NCBI GenBank assembly: GCA_963930775.1
Contig: OZ005695.1
Location: 5,208,001 to 5,272,000 of the forward strand
DNA: 64,000 bases
DNA from: Cliona cf. orientalis
Lineage: Eukaryota > Porifera > Demospongiae > Clionaida > Clionaidae
Direction: 5' to 3'
The notes beneath the pieces were generated by a model. That model saw only the letters and a program-made list of their open reading frames with translations. It searched no databases and was not told where the DNA came from. The position numbers were made by a program, and so were the translations under genes. This document shows positions 57,401 to 64,000 of the stretch, in pieces. How positions within the stretch are numbered: position 1 is the first letter of the stretch; each line of letters opens with the position of its first letter.

Positions 57401-60400
57401 ACGAGGGGCGTGGCTTCATTCGCAGGGCAATCTAGACGCTGGTTACCTGAGCTGTCTCGAGAACCCCACTGATGCATGTTCAATAGTGTGTGATGCAAAA
57501 GAAGACGTCCTAGCTAGCTATCAAAAGACTGCCTGGGATTTGCACTTACAGGAGTATTCAAGTTTGAACTCACTGTGTGTTTGGGGTACCATAGCTGCCT
57601 GACTCAAAGGCTAAGATCACACAAACATGCTGAATCAGTGGTATACTTGCTTCCCTATAATAATATATTGTATTATTGTTGTAGCATGGTTGGATGTAGC
57701 TAGGTCCAGAAAAAATTTTTAAAGTTATGGCTGCATTAAATTTTTACTATCATAGAGTCGGTAGACTCTATAAGTAGGGATGGCACGGATACTCCATATA
57801 TGTAATACATTACAAAAATCAGAATATCTCAAAACAGGTAACTTTTTGAAATTTCTAAGTGTCAAAATCAGAACCTACAGCAAATTATCTATCCAACGAG
57901 ACCAAGATCATCCATCAACTCTATTGTATATGCCAGAACCAGATGTTCCAAAAAATAGCCATTTGTCATTCTTTCTTTCTTTCTTTCAAGGAGACCAGAA
58001 CACTAAGCAGAAAAAAGTGTCCAAAACCACCACGTAGTTGAGCTGGATGCTTAGTAGAGCCATACAATGCAAGCAGGTACCCTATACTCCAATGTTAACC
58101 AAAGTACACCCATACAATGCAAGCAGGCAGCCTAAACTTCAATTTTGGCCAAAGTGGGTAATGGTCGTCACGTTGATGTGCGCGTGGGCGGAAAACATTG
58201 CAAATGCATGGCTTCCTATACAAACATGGGAAAACTTCAAAGGGCCATAACTTTAATTCTAACGTATGAATCAAAATTCCATCCGGTCAAACCTATTACT
58301 TTGACCCATTCTGCGTGCCCATGTAAAATTATGTCCCCAAGTGCTCCCAAATCCCCCATGAATTAGATTATAAAGTTTTTTTGTTTTTTTCAAGCTAGCG
58401 TGCACACTAAGCAGAAAAATTGTCCAGAAAACCACATAATACACCTAGGATGCACAGTACAGTGGCGTATCCAGGGGGGTGCTCAGGCCGGGGTGCTTGA
58501 GCACCCCCCTTAGCCTCAGAGGCATACAATTAATTGGTGCTAACATGCCATAGTTTTTATATCAATAATGTCACTAGCACTTTACTATATAAAAACGCTA
58601 TACTAAAGCTTCAAAATCGCTAGCTAGTTCATTAGTGGCTGCTCACCTGAACGTTTTCATCATTTTGAGCGGTGAAGACTGGAGAGTATGGGCGTTTCTT
58701 AATAATGCACACCCAATAACAGGCGAAAATGGGGGTGTGGTCAACAAAAGTGGGCGTGGCTTCCAAATTTTCACTCATTACTAGTAAGCATCCCCCTTTG
58801 TTAAATCCTGGATATGCCACTGCAGTAGAGCCATACAAAGCAGGTAAACAACCTAGGATGCACAGTAGAGCCATACAAAGCAAGCAAACTCCAATTTCGA
58901 AAATTTTTCTAAATAACGCACATCACGGGTATTCCCCGTTTTTCATGGGTGGAAAACATTGCAAATGCATGGCTTCCCTATACAAACATATGGGAAAAGT
59001 TCAAAGGGCCATAACTTTAATTCTAAGGCATGAATCAAAATTCCCCAAGGTCAAATCTCTAGTTTCGACCCATTCTGCGTGCCCATGTAAAAAGTATCTT
59101 CCCAGGTGCTCCCAGTTCCCCCACGAATTATTATATTTTGTTTTTTTTCTATTTAGTGTGTAACTACTTAGTGTTTAACTACTTAGTGTGTAATTTTTTT
59201 CAAGAAGCAGACACACTAAGCAGAAAAAAACAGTCCAGAAACCACAATAGTTGATAATAGACCCATGCAATGCAAGCAGGCAGCCTAACGAAAGTGAGTA
59301 AAGGTCGTCACGTTACTGTGCGCGCGTAGCCACACCCCTCACGTAGCGCGTGGGCGCAAAATACTGCAAATGCATGGCTTCCTATACAAACATATGGGGA
59401 TACTTCAAAGGGCCGTAACTTTTAATTCTAAAGCGTGAATCAAACTTCTTTCAGGTCAAATCTCTAGTTTCGACCCATTCTGTGTGCCTATGTAAAAATT
59501 ATCCCCCAAAGTGTTCCCAAACTCCCCGTGAATTAGATTATTTATTTAATAGTTGCTTTTTCTACTTAGTGTATAACAAGGAGACCAGAACACTAAGCGG
59601 AAAAAAATGGTCCAAAACCACCACATAGTTGAGCTGGATGCTTAGTAGAGCCATACAATGCAAGCAGGAACCCTATACTCCAATTTTGACCAAATTTAAA
59701 TCTTTTTTTTTCAAGGAGACCACACAAGCAGAAAAAAATTGTCCGGAAACCACAACGTAGTTGAGCTAGATGCTTAGTAGCACCATACAATGCAAGCAGG
59801 CTGCCTATACTCCGATATTGGTCAAATTGGGTAACGGTCGTCAAGTCTATGTGCGCGCAAGCCCCGCCCCTTTAAGTTTGCTTTTTTTCCTACTTCTTGT
59901 TGTGTAACTACTTAGTGTTTAACTTTCTCATTTCCAGGGCTAACTCAAGACTCTCTGGACCTCTCACCTTGGTTCTCATATAAATCCACTCTATTTTGTA
60001 GCGCGCAGTGCAGTGGCTCGCTAATTTTGCGTTATCTCTACAGTCACGTAATGGTGGGTGTGTACGGCGCATTAAAGATAGGGGGTGTGTCTGATACGCT
60101 ATTTTTGTCATATAATGCGCATGCTCATAATGTGTTGCCATGGTGAAGTCATGTGACTGCAGTCAGGGCGCGCGCCACCGCCGCTAGCGCATAGCAAGCC
60201 AGCCTCGAACCAAGTTAGCTTAGTCTAGCCATAGCTAAGCGCCAGGCTCTCCCGCACGAGCTAGGCCAGTGCAAGCGCAAGCTTGATAAAGCAAACCTAG
60301 CTAGAGACTAGCGTGTGCAGCGCTAGTACTGCACTGGGATATGGAGACTCAAGGCCTCGACGTACGGGCGCGGCACTGCCCTCAGCAATCGGTATAACAG

Positions 60401-62082
60401 CCAGCTCAGTAGTGACAAAGATAGTCGATAAAATCAATAATAGCTATACTAGTACTAGAGTCTCATCGCTACTTGGCCGCCTGAAACAACTTTATTGGCT
60501 AGGCGAGTTAACGAGGGGCGTGGCTACTACTTTTACGTGCACGCGCGAACTTCGGCACCTCCCGTCTATACTTAATGTATAATTGCACTCATGCAATAAA
60601 AAGAACAGAAACAAGTGTAAAAACAATTGAATAAAATTGAAGGATGAAGTAGGGATGGCAATGCCAAAAAGCACACAAACAAGATTTTTAGGGATAAGAG
60701 ATAATCACAATCACTATATATACATCCCTACGCTTGCTTTTTGAGTAGCACGGGGATCATAAATAAGCAATAATAATATAAAAATTATGGATAGGGAAAA
60801 CATTAATTTCTCCCACATGCAAGTCAAGAACACTCCAAGGATAGCATGAGTCGACATCAATTGGTCTGTTTTTATAATCAAGAAAAGCAAGCGCAGGGAT
60901 GTATAGTGGTTGTGATTATCTCTTATTCCTAAAAATCTTGTTTGTGTGCTTTTGGCATTGCCATCCCTACTTCATCCTTCAATTTTATTCAATTGTTTTT
61001 ACACTTGTTAAACAATGAATATATAGGCAAACCGGTCGCCATGGTATATGTATAGTCTCATGCCCAGCCTTCTGTCCCCATGAGATTAGTCAGCTAGGTG
61101 GCACTGATGAAAATAATTAATGACGATCATGAACTACCAGGCCCTGAGGGCACTAAAAAAAAGAGCCAAAAATACACGAAGAAGATTTGTAGGGATAACA
61201 TATCACATCCACTATACATCCCTACGTTTGCATTATGAGTAGCTATGCACACACATATTATATATGGGGCACATTGCATGCAGAATTGGAAAATCAATAC
61301 TGTATACCCATGGATCAATATCAAAATATAGCGACACTTTACATACTGAATCAGAAGTGTATAATGTTAATTATCGAGAAAAGCAAGCGTAGGGATGTAT
61401 TATAGTGGATGTGATACGTTATCCCTACAAATCTTGTTCGTGTATTTTTTGGCACTGCCATCCCTACTTCATCCTTCAATTTTATTCAATTATTTTTTAT
61501 ACTTGTAATATTATAGGCATAAAATAGATGGTAAACAAAGCCTTCATGCTGTTGGAATGAGCTTACACATTGTAGTTGAGGCGTGTTGCACATATTCGAA
61601 AATATGCCCCTCTCCAGTCTGGGTTATATTTACTGCTAAAAAGGGGGCCCGGGGGGAGGGGGGGCTTATTTTTGGAAGGATACAATATTATTTTGTTCAA
61701 AAGTTCTGGCAATATCTGTTGACCGTCACTGTAGATGTAGGCATAGCCAGTATGCTAGATCAGCTTATTTGCAATCATGTAGCTTTTGCTGTTGCAACAG
61801 ATGCATGCCCTAGATAAATCAACTGGAGACTTTGTCTAACAGTTTTATGCTTCTCAAGGCCCGTAGTACATGTAGCACCATTGGGATGCTATAGCATCCA
61901 TCCTTCAGGTACCTTATGTTTTAGAATAACACATTAATGTTGTTGGATTTGGACTGTAACTAGTATCTAGTTATGACCACTACAAACTAGCTCTCCTGAA
62001 TCAACATATCATAAAAAGAAGAATTGTACCTGTATATTGCAAGCTGGTATCTTTGACAGCGCACTCAATCCACCAGCAACAC
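42406..62082 (-). CDS. PRPF31: PRPF31 / U4/U6 snRNP 61K (5' exons outside window)
   Basis: PRPF31 is a Nop-domain protein that binds the 15.5K-U4 snRNA complex and joins U4/U6 to U5 in the nuclear tri-snRNP (family knowledge). Nine exons join in frame to give 259 residues and a stop, equal to about the last 278 residues of the 499-residue human protein. Visible landmarks in order are VAGGLSALSKIPACNIQ, GAQKKTLAGFS, KVARLIACKCTLAARVDSFH, EPPPVKAPKPLPKP, RKKRGGRR, KMKERYAVSQMRKQANRLTF, DDAYQDDLGF, SSGTASSVAFTPLQ and GLEIVNPMAAE. Introns run from 52 bp to 10.5 kb, and one is GC-AG. The C-terminus is shorter than in human. The gene converges on VPS16. Confidence 0.95.
42515..42562 (-). CDS. PRPF31: PRPF31 exon with GLEIVNP
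   Basis: A 48-nt exon codes for GLEIVNPMAAEQKIHE. The acceptor is TTGTACAG and the donor GAG|GTACAA. If the 52-bp intron were retained, the protein would end seven residues later (VQATCSL). Confidence 0.92.
42737..42886 (+). repeat. Exact 75-bp tandem duplication
   Basis: 42737-42811 and 42812-42886 are identical. The unit starts TGATGAATCTCAACACTTCA. It is internal to the MITE copy, so it postdates that insertion. Confidence 0.95.
43081..43150 (+). repeat. Exact 35-bp tandem duplication
   Basis: 43081-43115 and 43116-43150 are identical, starting ATTACCTCATCAATTATACA. It lies near the right end of the same MITE. Confidence 0.95.
43240..43545 (+). repeat. TTTACCCCTTGCGCATGC repeat, copy
   Basis: It shares GGCACATGGCCTAGTAGG-like, TGTCCATCGATTTGAAGC, GCCATTTTTTTATTCGTTG and CAACCAATTATTTTACCC blocks with 15880-16110 and 55905-56215. 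Confidence 0.65.
43674..43817 (+). CDS. Short ORF with one LRR-like segment
   Basis: A 47-codon frame directly follows a good acceptor (GATTTTCAG). It reads MDDTARFGLINGKKPF and ends LFKVLDLSNNIIHELE before TAG. The last 16 residues fit a leucine-rich-repeat consensus (LxxLDLSNNxIxxL). It is antisense within a PRPF31 intron and just downstream of VPS16. No upstream exon was found, so it may be an alternative 3' exon, a fragment, or chance. Confidence 0.25.
   Translation: MDDTARFGLINGKKPFKLKMPSAGCISKPQKLFKVLDLSNNIIHELE
43946..44041 (-). CDS. PRPF31: PRPF31 exon with SSGTASSVAFTPLQ
   Basis: A 32-codon exon: RQIQRAQVFGGKSSVRG, then SSGTASSVAFTPLQ. It is the most conserved C-terminal block of the family. 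Reading on past the donor CAG|GTTATT would add 47 unrelated residues and is not preferred. Confidence 0.97.
44104..44235 (-). CDS. PRPF31: PRPF31 exon with DDAYQDDLGF
   Basis: A 44-codon exon: IEDDAYQDDLGFTTGQLGKG, then PVRGPTVDKKTQVSISKRLQ. It matches human IEEDAYQEDLGFSLGHLGKS with a slightly shorter linker. Confidence 0.96.
44500..44658. mobile_element. GTGTCCCGGGTAAGCGCCC MITE, copy 2
   Basis: It starts CGTAGTGTCCCGGCAAATGC and ends GCACTTACCCAGGACACTAC GGTAT. The interior TCGTTTCAAGGG and GGCCAAAATCA match the other copies. Confidence 0.75.
45330..46520 (-). pseudogene. Decayed unidentified coding region
   Basis: On the minus strand, segments with protein-like composition lie in order but in changing frames and with stops: MKPLCDLEERHRVELVLGTK (about 46490-46390), QQDEVSIVKAMKSPLKTKKN and SSVKVIKKEDGIIINQQAEV (about 46070-45890), LVVEEWKDITDYAIMLLKSG and CQLERLLLQLKLIM (about 45720-45560), then NSPSTSAGPSTSTGPSVS (about 45445-45390). 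Poly-C tracts interrupt it. This looks like a dead transposon gene or retrocopy. I do not recognise the family. Confidence 0.45.
46514..47127. mobile_element. CAGTGG...CCACTG element
   Basis: It begins CAGTGGTATAGCCACACCC and ends ATCCTAGCTACACCACTG. It contains the nested TA-CCGTA MITE at 46634-46834. Its ends resemble those of 58458-58824. Confidence 0.55.
46634..46834. mobile_element. TA-CCGTA MITE (GCGGGAAA family), copy 3
   Basis: The ends are ATACCGTATAGCAGGAAATT and AATTTTCCGCTTTACGGTAT. CGAGGGAGAAAAC and its inverse lie next to the ends, with GCCACACCCATTATGCGATC inside. Confidence 0.85.
47450..47800 (-). repeat. Dispersed ~430-bp repeat, inverted copy
   Basis: It carries AGGCCTGCTCAGCAGGCCAC, TTCTTTGTCATACTCTGG and TTCAAGCAGAGCGAGAAT in the reverse of the 18.2-kb copy. 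A G-run follows at 47767. Confidence 0.6.
48060..48610 (-). repeat. GAGTCGGTAGACTC repeat family, inverted copy
   Basis: It reads in reverse the blocks of 56707-57420: CCCTACTTACAGAGTCTACC, GCATTATATGACAAAATGGC, CACAAACTGGCGTGCCAGAC and GGATTTATACTCGAACCAAG. Confidence 0.65.
48968..49470 (+). mobile_element. CCCCAGTAGC MITE, copy 4
   Basis: It starts ATCCCCAATAGCTGCAT with GGTAAAGGTCATCAATAT near the left end and GAGGCCCTAATTTTCACAT near the right. The right terminus has decayed. The minus open frame 49105-49290 is part of the repeat. Confidence 0.65.
49795..49867 (-). CDS. PRPF31: PRPF31 exon with KMKERYAV
   Basis: It codes for VRKMKERYAVSQMRKQANRL then TFGE. Its first base completes the Arg codon begun before the GC-AG intron. 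The acceptor is ACTATAG and the donor GAG|GTATAG. Confidence 0.96.
50572..50985. mobile_element. CAGGGTTTCATTTAGG element
   Basis: It begins AGGGTTTCATTTAGGATTTT and ends GCCCCCCTAAATGAAACCCT. Homopolymer G/C tracts lie near the right end. The plus open frame 50732-50983 lies inside it. Relatives start at 19975 and perhaps 24711. Confidence 0.65.
51068..51185 (-). CDS. PRPF31: PRPF31 exon with RKKRGGRR, GC donor
   Basis: It codes for LREEVQKKVDKLMEPPPVKA and PKPLPKPDDAPRKKRGGR. The 3' splice donor is AG|GCAAGT, a consensus GC-type donor. Using it gives GGRRVRKMKER at the junction, as in other PRPF31 proteins. No GT site gives a correct frame. RKKRGGRR is the basic, likely nuclear-targeting segment. 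Confidence 0.95.
51248..51347 (-). CDS. PRPF31: PRPF31 exon with TLAARVDSFH
   Basis: It codes for DIRKKVARLIACKCTLAARV and DSFHECPGGEVGE, matching RRKAARLVAAKCTLAARVDSFHE. The donor is AAC|GTAAGT, phase 1. Confidence 0.97.
51414..51518 (-). CDS. PRPF31: PRPF31 exon with GAQKKTLAGFS
   Basis: A 35-codon exon: VLGAQKKTLAGFSTATVLPH and SGFVFYTDIVQNAPL, the last part of the Nop domain. The acceptor is ATAATAG and the donor CTT|GTGAGA. Confidence 0.97.
51657..52140. mobile_element. TA-CCGTA MITE (CAATTACG family), copy 2, interrupted
   Basis: It matches 25075-25386 (GCATGCTAGCATTGGGCAAA, GTGGGGAGGGGG, then GGATCGTTACATCTCTGTGT). It is split by the MITE at 51740-51928, an insertion of one TA-type element into another. 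The plus open frame 51727-52137 runs through both and is rejected. Confidence 0.65.
51740..51928. mobile_element. GTGTCCCGGGTAAGCGCCC MITE, copy 3, nested
   Basis: It starts ACTGTAGTGTTCCGGGCAAG and ends GGGCGCTTACCCGGGACACT followed by ATGGTA. The host element at 25.1 kb is continuous across the same point. Confidence 0.75.
52951..53070. other. Long hairpin with ~55-bp arms
   Basis: The left arm 52951-53005 and right arm 53014-53070 pair almost fully. CAGCGCTGGATGTATTGCAT is repeated in inverse as ATGCAATACATCCAGCGCTG, with AGACCACTCCCTC against GAGGGAGTGGTCT farther out, around an 8-nt loop (ATGCGGAA). No flanking duplication was noticed. It could be a small-RNA precursor or a foldback element. 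Confidence 0.75.
53368..53505. mobile_element. GTGTCCCGGGTAAGCGCCC MITE, copy 4
   Basis: It starts ATGGTGTTCCAGGCAAGCGC and ends ACGATTACCCAGGACACTAC AGTA. It is shorter than the other copies. Confidence 0.65.
54268..54560 (+). repeat. Fragment of the 27.4-kb repeat
   Basis: It begins TTAACCCTCGTCGCATGCAC, then ACTACTTGTTCTGTCTGTC, and later GACTGATTCATCACTGATCA, in the same order as 27420-27980. Confidence 0.5.
54733..54872 (-). CDS. Orphan exon-like segment within the PRPF31 intron
   Basis: On the minus strand, after an acceptor ATTCATAG, a clean open segment reads LEMIALIMASRRWGAEEIVD, SDVDTEESDDDLREQMCQ and TTMKK, then a donor AAAG|GTATTA. It could also start at its internal ATG (MASRRWGAEE). 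The acidic DxDTEESDDD patch suggests a CK2-type phosphorylated linker. It matches no part of PRPF31 and no partner exon was found, so a nested gene, an alternative exon or a stranded exon copy are all open. Confidence 0.35.
55132..55342. mobile_element. TA-CCGTA MITE (AAATTTGGCGG family), copy 2
   Basis: The ends are TACCGTATAGCCAGAAATAT and TTTTCCGGATATACGGTA, with repeated AAATTTGGCGG and CCGCCAAATTT inside. It is very close to 38356-38582. Confidence 0.85.
55905..56215 (+). repeat. TTTACCCCTTGCGCATGC repeat, copy at 56 kb
   Basis: It shares GGCACTATTTGCGACACC, CATGTCCATCGATTTGACAG and GATTACTTTACCCCTTGCGC with the copies at 15.9, 31.7 (inverted) and 43.3 kb. Confidence 0.68.
56707..57420 (+). 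repeat. GAGTCGGTAGACTC repeat, fullest copy
   Basis: It starts AGAGTCGGTAGACTCTATAA followed by GTAGGCATGGCACAGATACT, contains a TTTC microsatellite (56932-56951) and CAAACTCAAGACTACCATG, and ends AGGGGCGTGGCTTCATTC. Other copies or parts lie at 11930-12590, 48060-48610 (inverted), 57752-57987 and 59930-60140. Confidence 0.7.
57752..57987 (+). repeat. GAGTCGGTAGACTC repeat, left part only
   Basis: It is nearly identical to the first 240 bp of the 56.7-kb copy up to the TTTC microsatellite, where CACACTAAG-family sequence takes over. Confidence 0.75.
57986..59925 (+). repeat. Cluster of CACACTAAG MITE copies
   Basis: Five or more head-to-tail copies or parts are present (about 57986-58390, 58391-59190, 59191-59575, 59577-59700, 59700-59925). 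Fuller ones start with CACTAAGCAGAAAAA and end with TTTTTTCTATTTAGTGTG or similar. The second is split by the insertion at 58458-58824. Variants of GTAAAGGTCGTCACG occur at 58153, 59298 and 59829. Confidence 0.78.
58458..58824. mobile_element. CAGTGGCGTATCCAGG element, nested
   Basis: It begins CAGTGGCGTATCCAGG and ends CCTGGATATGCCACTG. It interrupts a GATGCACAGTAGAGCC word that is intact in the sister copies, leaving CAGTA on both sides, so the target duplication is about 5 bp. A second inner inverted pair (GGGGTGCTxxAGCACCCC) is close to the left end. Confidence 0.8.
59930..60600 (+). repeat. GAGTCGGTAGACTC repeat, right part
   Basis: It starts TTTCCAGGGCTAACTCAAGA, as at 12102, shows GTAGCGCGCAGTGCAGTG and GCATGCTCATAATGTGTTGCC, and later GTTAACGAGGGGCGTGGCTA. 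The middle (60170-60500) is GC-richer and unlike the other copies. No gene was recognised in it. Confidence 0.55.
60612..61015. mobile_element. Foldback element with ~130-bp arms
   Basis: The arms 60612-60744 and 60885-61015 are inverted copies: TAGGGATGGCAATGCCAAAA against TTTTGGCATTGCCATCCCTA, and ATACATCCCTACGCTTGCTT against its inverse. It is non-coding. Confidence 0.78.
61135..61510. mobile_element. Foldback element related to 60612
   Basis: Arms around 61135-61236 and 61374-61510 share the GGGATAACxTATCACATCCA and CATCCCTACGTTTGC blocks in opposite orientation. Single arms lie near 50165 and 56265. Confidence 0.68.
62030..62082 (-). CDS. PRPF31: PRPF31 first visible exon
   Basis: A 53-nt exon codes for VAGGLSALSKIPACNIQ, matching GVAGGLTNLSKMPACNI at the centre of the Nop domain. 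The first two bases complete a Gly codon from an upstream exon outside the window. The acceptor is TTATACAG and the donor CAG|GTACAA. Confidence 0.94.
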
Positions 62083-64000
62083 CTGTATAATATTACACGT
62101 ACACATGAAACTGGTAACAATCATACATTATTAAATTTAATTGCATTTTCTTGGATAACACAAGCCACGGGCACTAATATCATAAATAATATAACACACT
62201 ATTCCACAAATATGATATCCCAAAACCGTAAAGTCTGGTTAATAAGCGCACATACTTATTAAGTGCATATTTTTTAATAAGTGCATGCTTCCTTCCTGTT
62301 GTTCTAATAAGCGCATGCGCCCAACAAAGATGACAGTAATATTCACCATTCGATCAAGAGTTTTCCATGAAATTTGTGAAGGTTTTCTGTTCCTCGCTAA
62401 TGGTACCGTATATTTTATAATATAGATGCCGCTAAAAATAATAATAGATCGCGCAGGTGCCTCCAATTAAAACCGAAAAATTCGCGAGCAGGTCAAAGGG
62501 CACCAAAATTAGGGAGGCGCCTAAGAGCTGCAATTAGGTGCCATCTAAAAATAATTAATGTCCGGAAATTAAAGGTGCCTTAAATTAGAACAGAAGAAAT
62601 TGCACAGGTCTCCAAGGGCGCCCATATTAGAACATACACGGTACTTCAATAAGGGGTCTGGGGTGCTCCCCCAAGGAAAATTATGTTTCTGAGACCACAG
62701 ATGCAAATTAACATATGAACGTAATACTCTGTCTTCCACCACCTCTAATTAATATTATGCTTAGGCCATGTGAAGCATGCACCCCAGGAATCTTTTGGTG
62801 ACTATGTATTAATTTGACAAGGTACATACACGCACGTGTGTGCATATGCAGGGTGCATGCATGTAGCTGCATGTACGTGTATCTTTACCCAAGTGGATAA
62901 TACCTAAGCTTAGGCCTATGACAGTGATAATGCATGAGTGTTTATCAGAAGGGGGTGAGCGTGAGAGGGAGAAGATTGCTATCTTCTACACAGTATGTAT
63001 GGTGGCTATTTCTGGGAGGGGCAGCTACCTTTCATCCTCTCTCCTTGCCCCTTCCACCACCCCCCCCCCCCCCAAAGTCAAACTATTATTCCCAATCTCC
63101 ATTTTACCATGTAATTGTCTAGGTCTAGCAATTAGGGAATGAGACCTGTTCCTATCACTATAATAATAAACAAAGAGTCTATGTTTATAAGGTTATGGGT
63201 CAGAGTTCAAGTGAAACATTCACGACAAGAACATGCACAAGCACTCTTAAGATTACCACGCTATCAAGCACTTTTAAAGAAGGAATGAGATTACTTTTGA
63301 TGCATAGCTATTGATTTCTTATGCCATTGAATTTCGTGAATTTTGGGTGAATCCGATGGTATCCGATGGTATCCGATGAGTCACCACACCTCAGCATTGA
63401 CACTTATGCACCAGTCTTTATAATTATCTCTCTCCATATTTTCATGAACTATAAATACACAGGAATTGTCTAGAGCACATAAATGCACCACTGGATTGAA
63501 GTAGTGATAGTTGCATGCTAGCTAAACTGTAATTTTCAGTACTTGCCGAGGTGGGTGCTCTCTAATATGCTTTAGACCTTGAATGTTGATCCACCCCCTA
63601 TTTAAGCCTAATACCACGCATGGACCCTTTAGCGAAGCTATTATAATTTTGTTTGTATCCAGTGTGAGGATGCTGTATAACAAGTTTGTATACCAACTAC
63701 TCTGCTACACAGTGGTTTGTCCAAGGTGCATAGCCTACAATTTCATACACCATTCACACCATGGATGGACGATACATAATGGGCCCTCTTTTGTGAGACT
63801 ACATGATTTGCTAACCCATACCTAACTTGGTATCAAGCATGAACAGCACATAGCAATACTAGGTGTGGTCAACAGGAATGGCTGATTGAAAATTACGATA
63901 ATGCAGCATGGCCAGTATGAAATACATTGGGGGAAACAAAGTCATTCTTACTATTACATGTACCACTCATTGAGTGATAATCTGCAATTTGTTGTGGTAA
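62083..64000. other. PRPF31 intron, no exon found
   Basis: The expected preceding exon (ending with the AAKIMG-type helix) was looked for on the minus strand and not seen. The stretch holds an AAAGTCTGGTTAATAAG repeat (62228-62370), a TA-CCGTA-ended element (62403-62643), a C-run at 63059 and unique AT-rich DNA. Confidence 0.5.
62403..62643. mobile_element. TA-CCGTA element with repeated AATTAG words
   Basis: The outer ends are GTACCGTATATTTT and ACATACACGGTAC. The inside carries short repeated words such as CCAATTAAAAC, CAAAATTAGGG and TAAATTAGAACAG, reminiscent of 35561-35972. Confidence 0.55.

Noticed and set aside
1-64000. CRISPR array, operons or prokaryotic promoters
   Set aside because: The repeats are MITE, SINE or tandem type without regular spacers, and the genes are spliced eukaryotic genes.

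Overview
This window is eukaryotic, almost certainly metazoan, genomic DNA: AT-rich, intron-rich, and crowded with short non-autonomous transposons. There are no bacterial-style operons, ribosome binding sites or CRISPR arrays. The phylum cannot be fixed from the sequence. An early-branching animal such as a sponge is plausible, but that is inference from style only.

Two conserved genes can be reconstructed exon by exon. (1) VPS16, plus strand, 11605-42381: 23 exons in one continuous frame (2378 coding nt, 791 residues plus stop). It covers most of the beta-propeller and the whole alpha-solenoid of this core HOPS/CORVET subunit. Roughly the first 50-60 residues were not found. (2) PRPF31 (U4/U6 snRNP 61K), minus strand, 62082 down to 42406: nine exons (259 residues plus stop) covering the end of the Nop domain, the basic RKKRGGRR segment and the C-terminus. 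Its 5' exons lie beyond 64000. The genes are convergent, with only 24 bp between the two stop codons (42382-42405). PRPF31 has one GC-AG intron (donor at 51067) and a 52-bp intron, next to introns of 1.2-10.5 kb.

The rest of the window is introns and gene-poor flanks made largely of repeats. 1-11604: mostly repeats, including two clusters of a family with CACACTAAGCAGAAAAAA ends and a 408-bp element with 83-bp perfect terminal inverted repeats. 11691-42242: VPS16 introns, holding three elements with 9-bp target-site duplications, a tRNA-derived SINE, an intact 111-codon acidic ORF and many TA-flanked MITEs whose ends read CCGTA. 42563-62029: PRPF31 introns, holding a decayed coding region at 45.3-46.5 kb, an orphan exon near 54.8 kb and a long hairpin at 53.0 kb. 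57.9-59.9 kb: another cluster of the CACACTAAG family. 62083-64000: no exon recognised.

Most notable are a 12-13 bp word, GGTAAAGGTCGTC, that recurs inside several otherwise unrelated repeat families on both strands; the set of different MITEs sharing TA-CCGTA ends; and a pair of ~560-bp inverted repeats flanking VPS16 exons 9-13.
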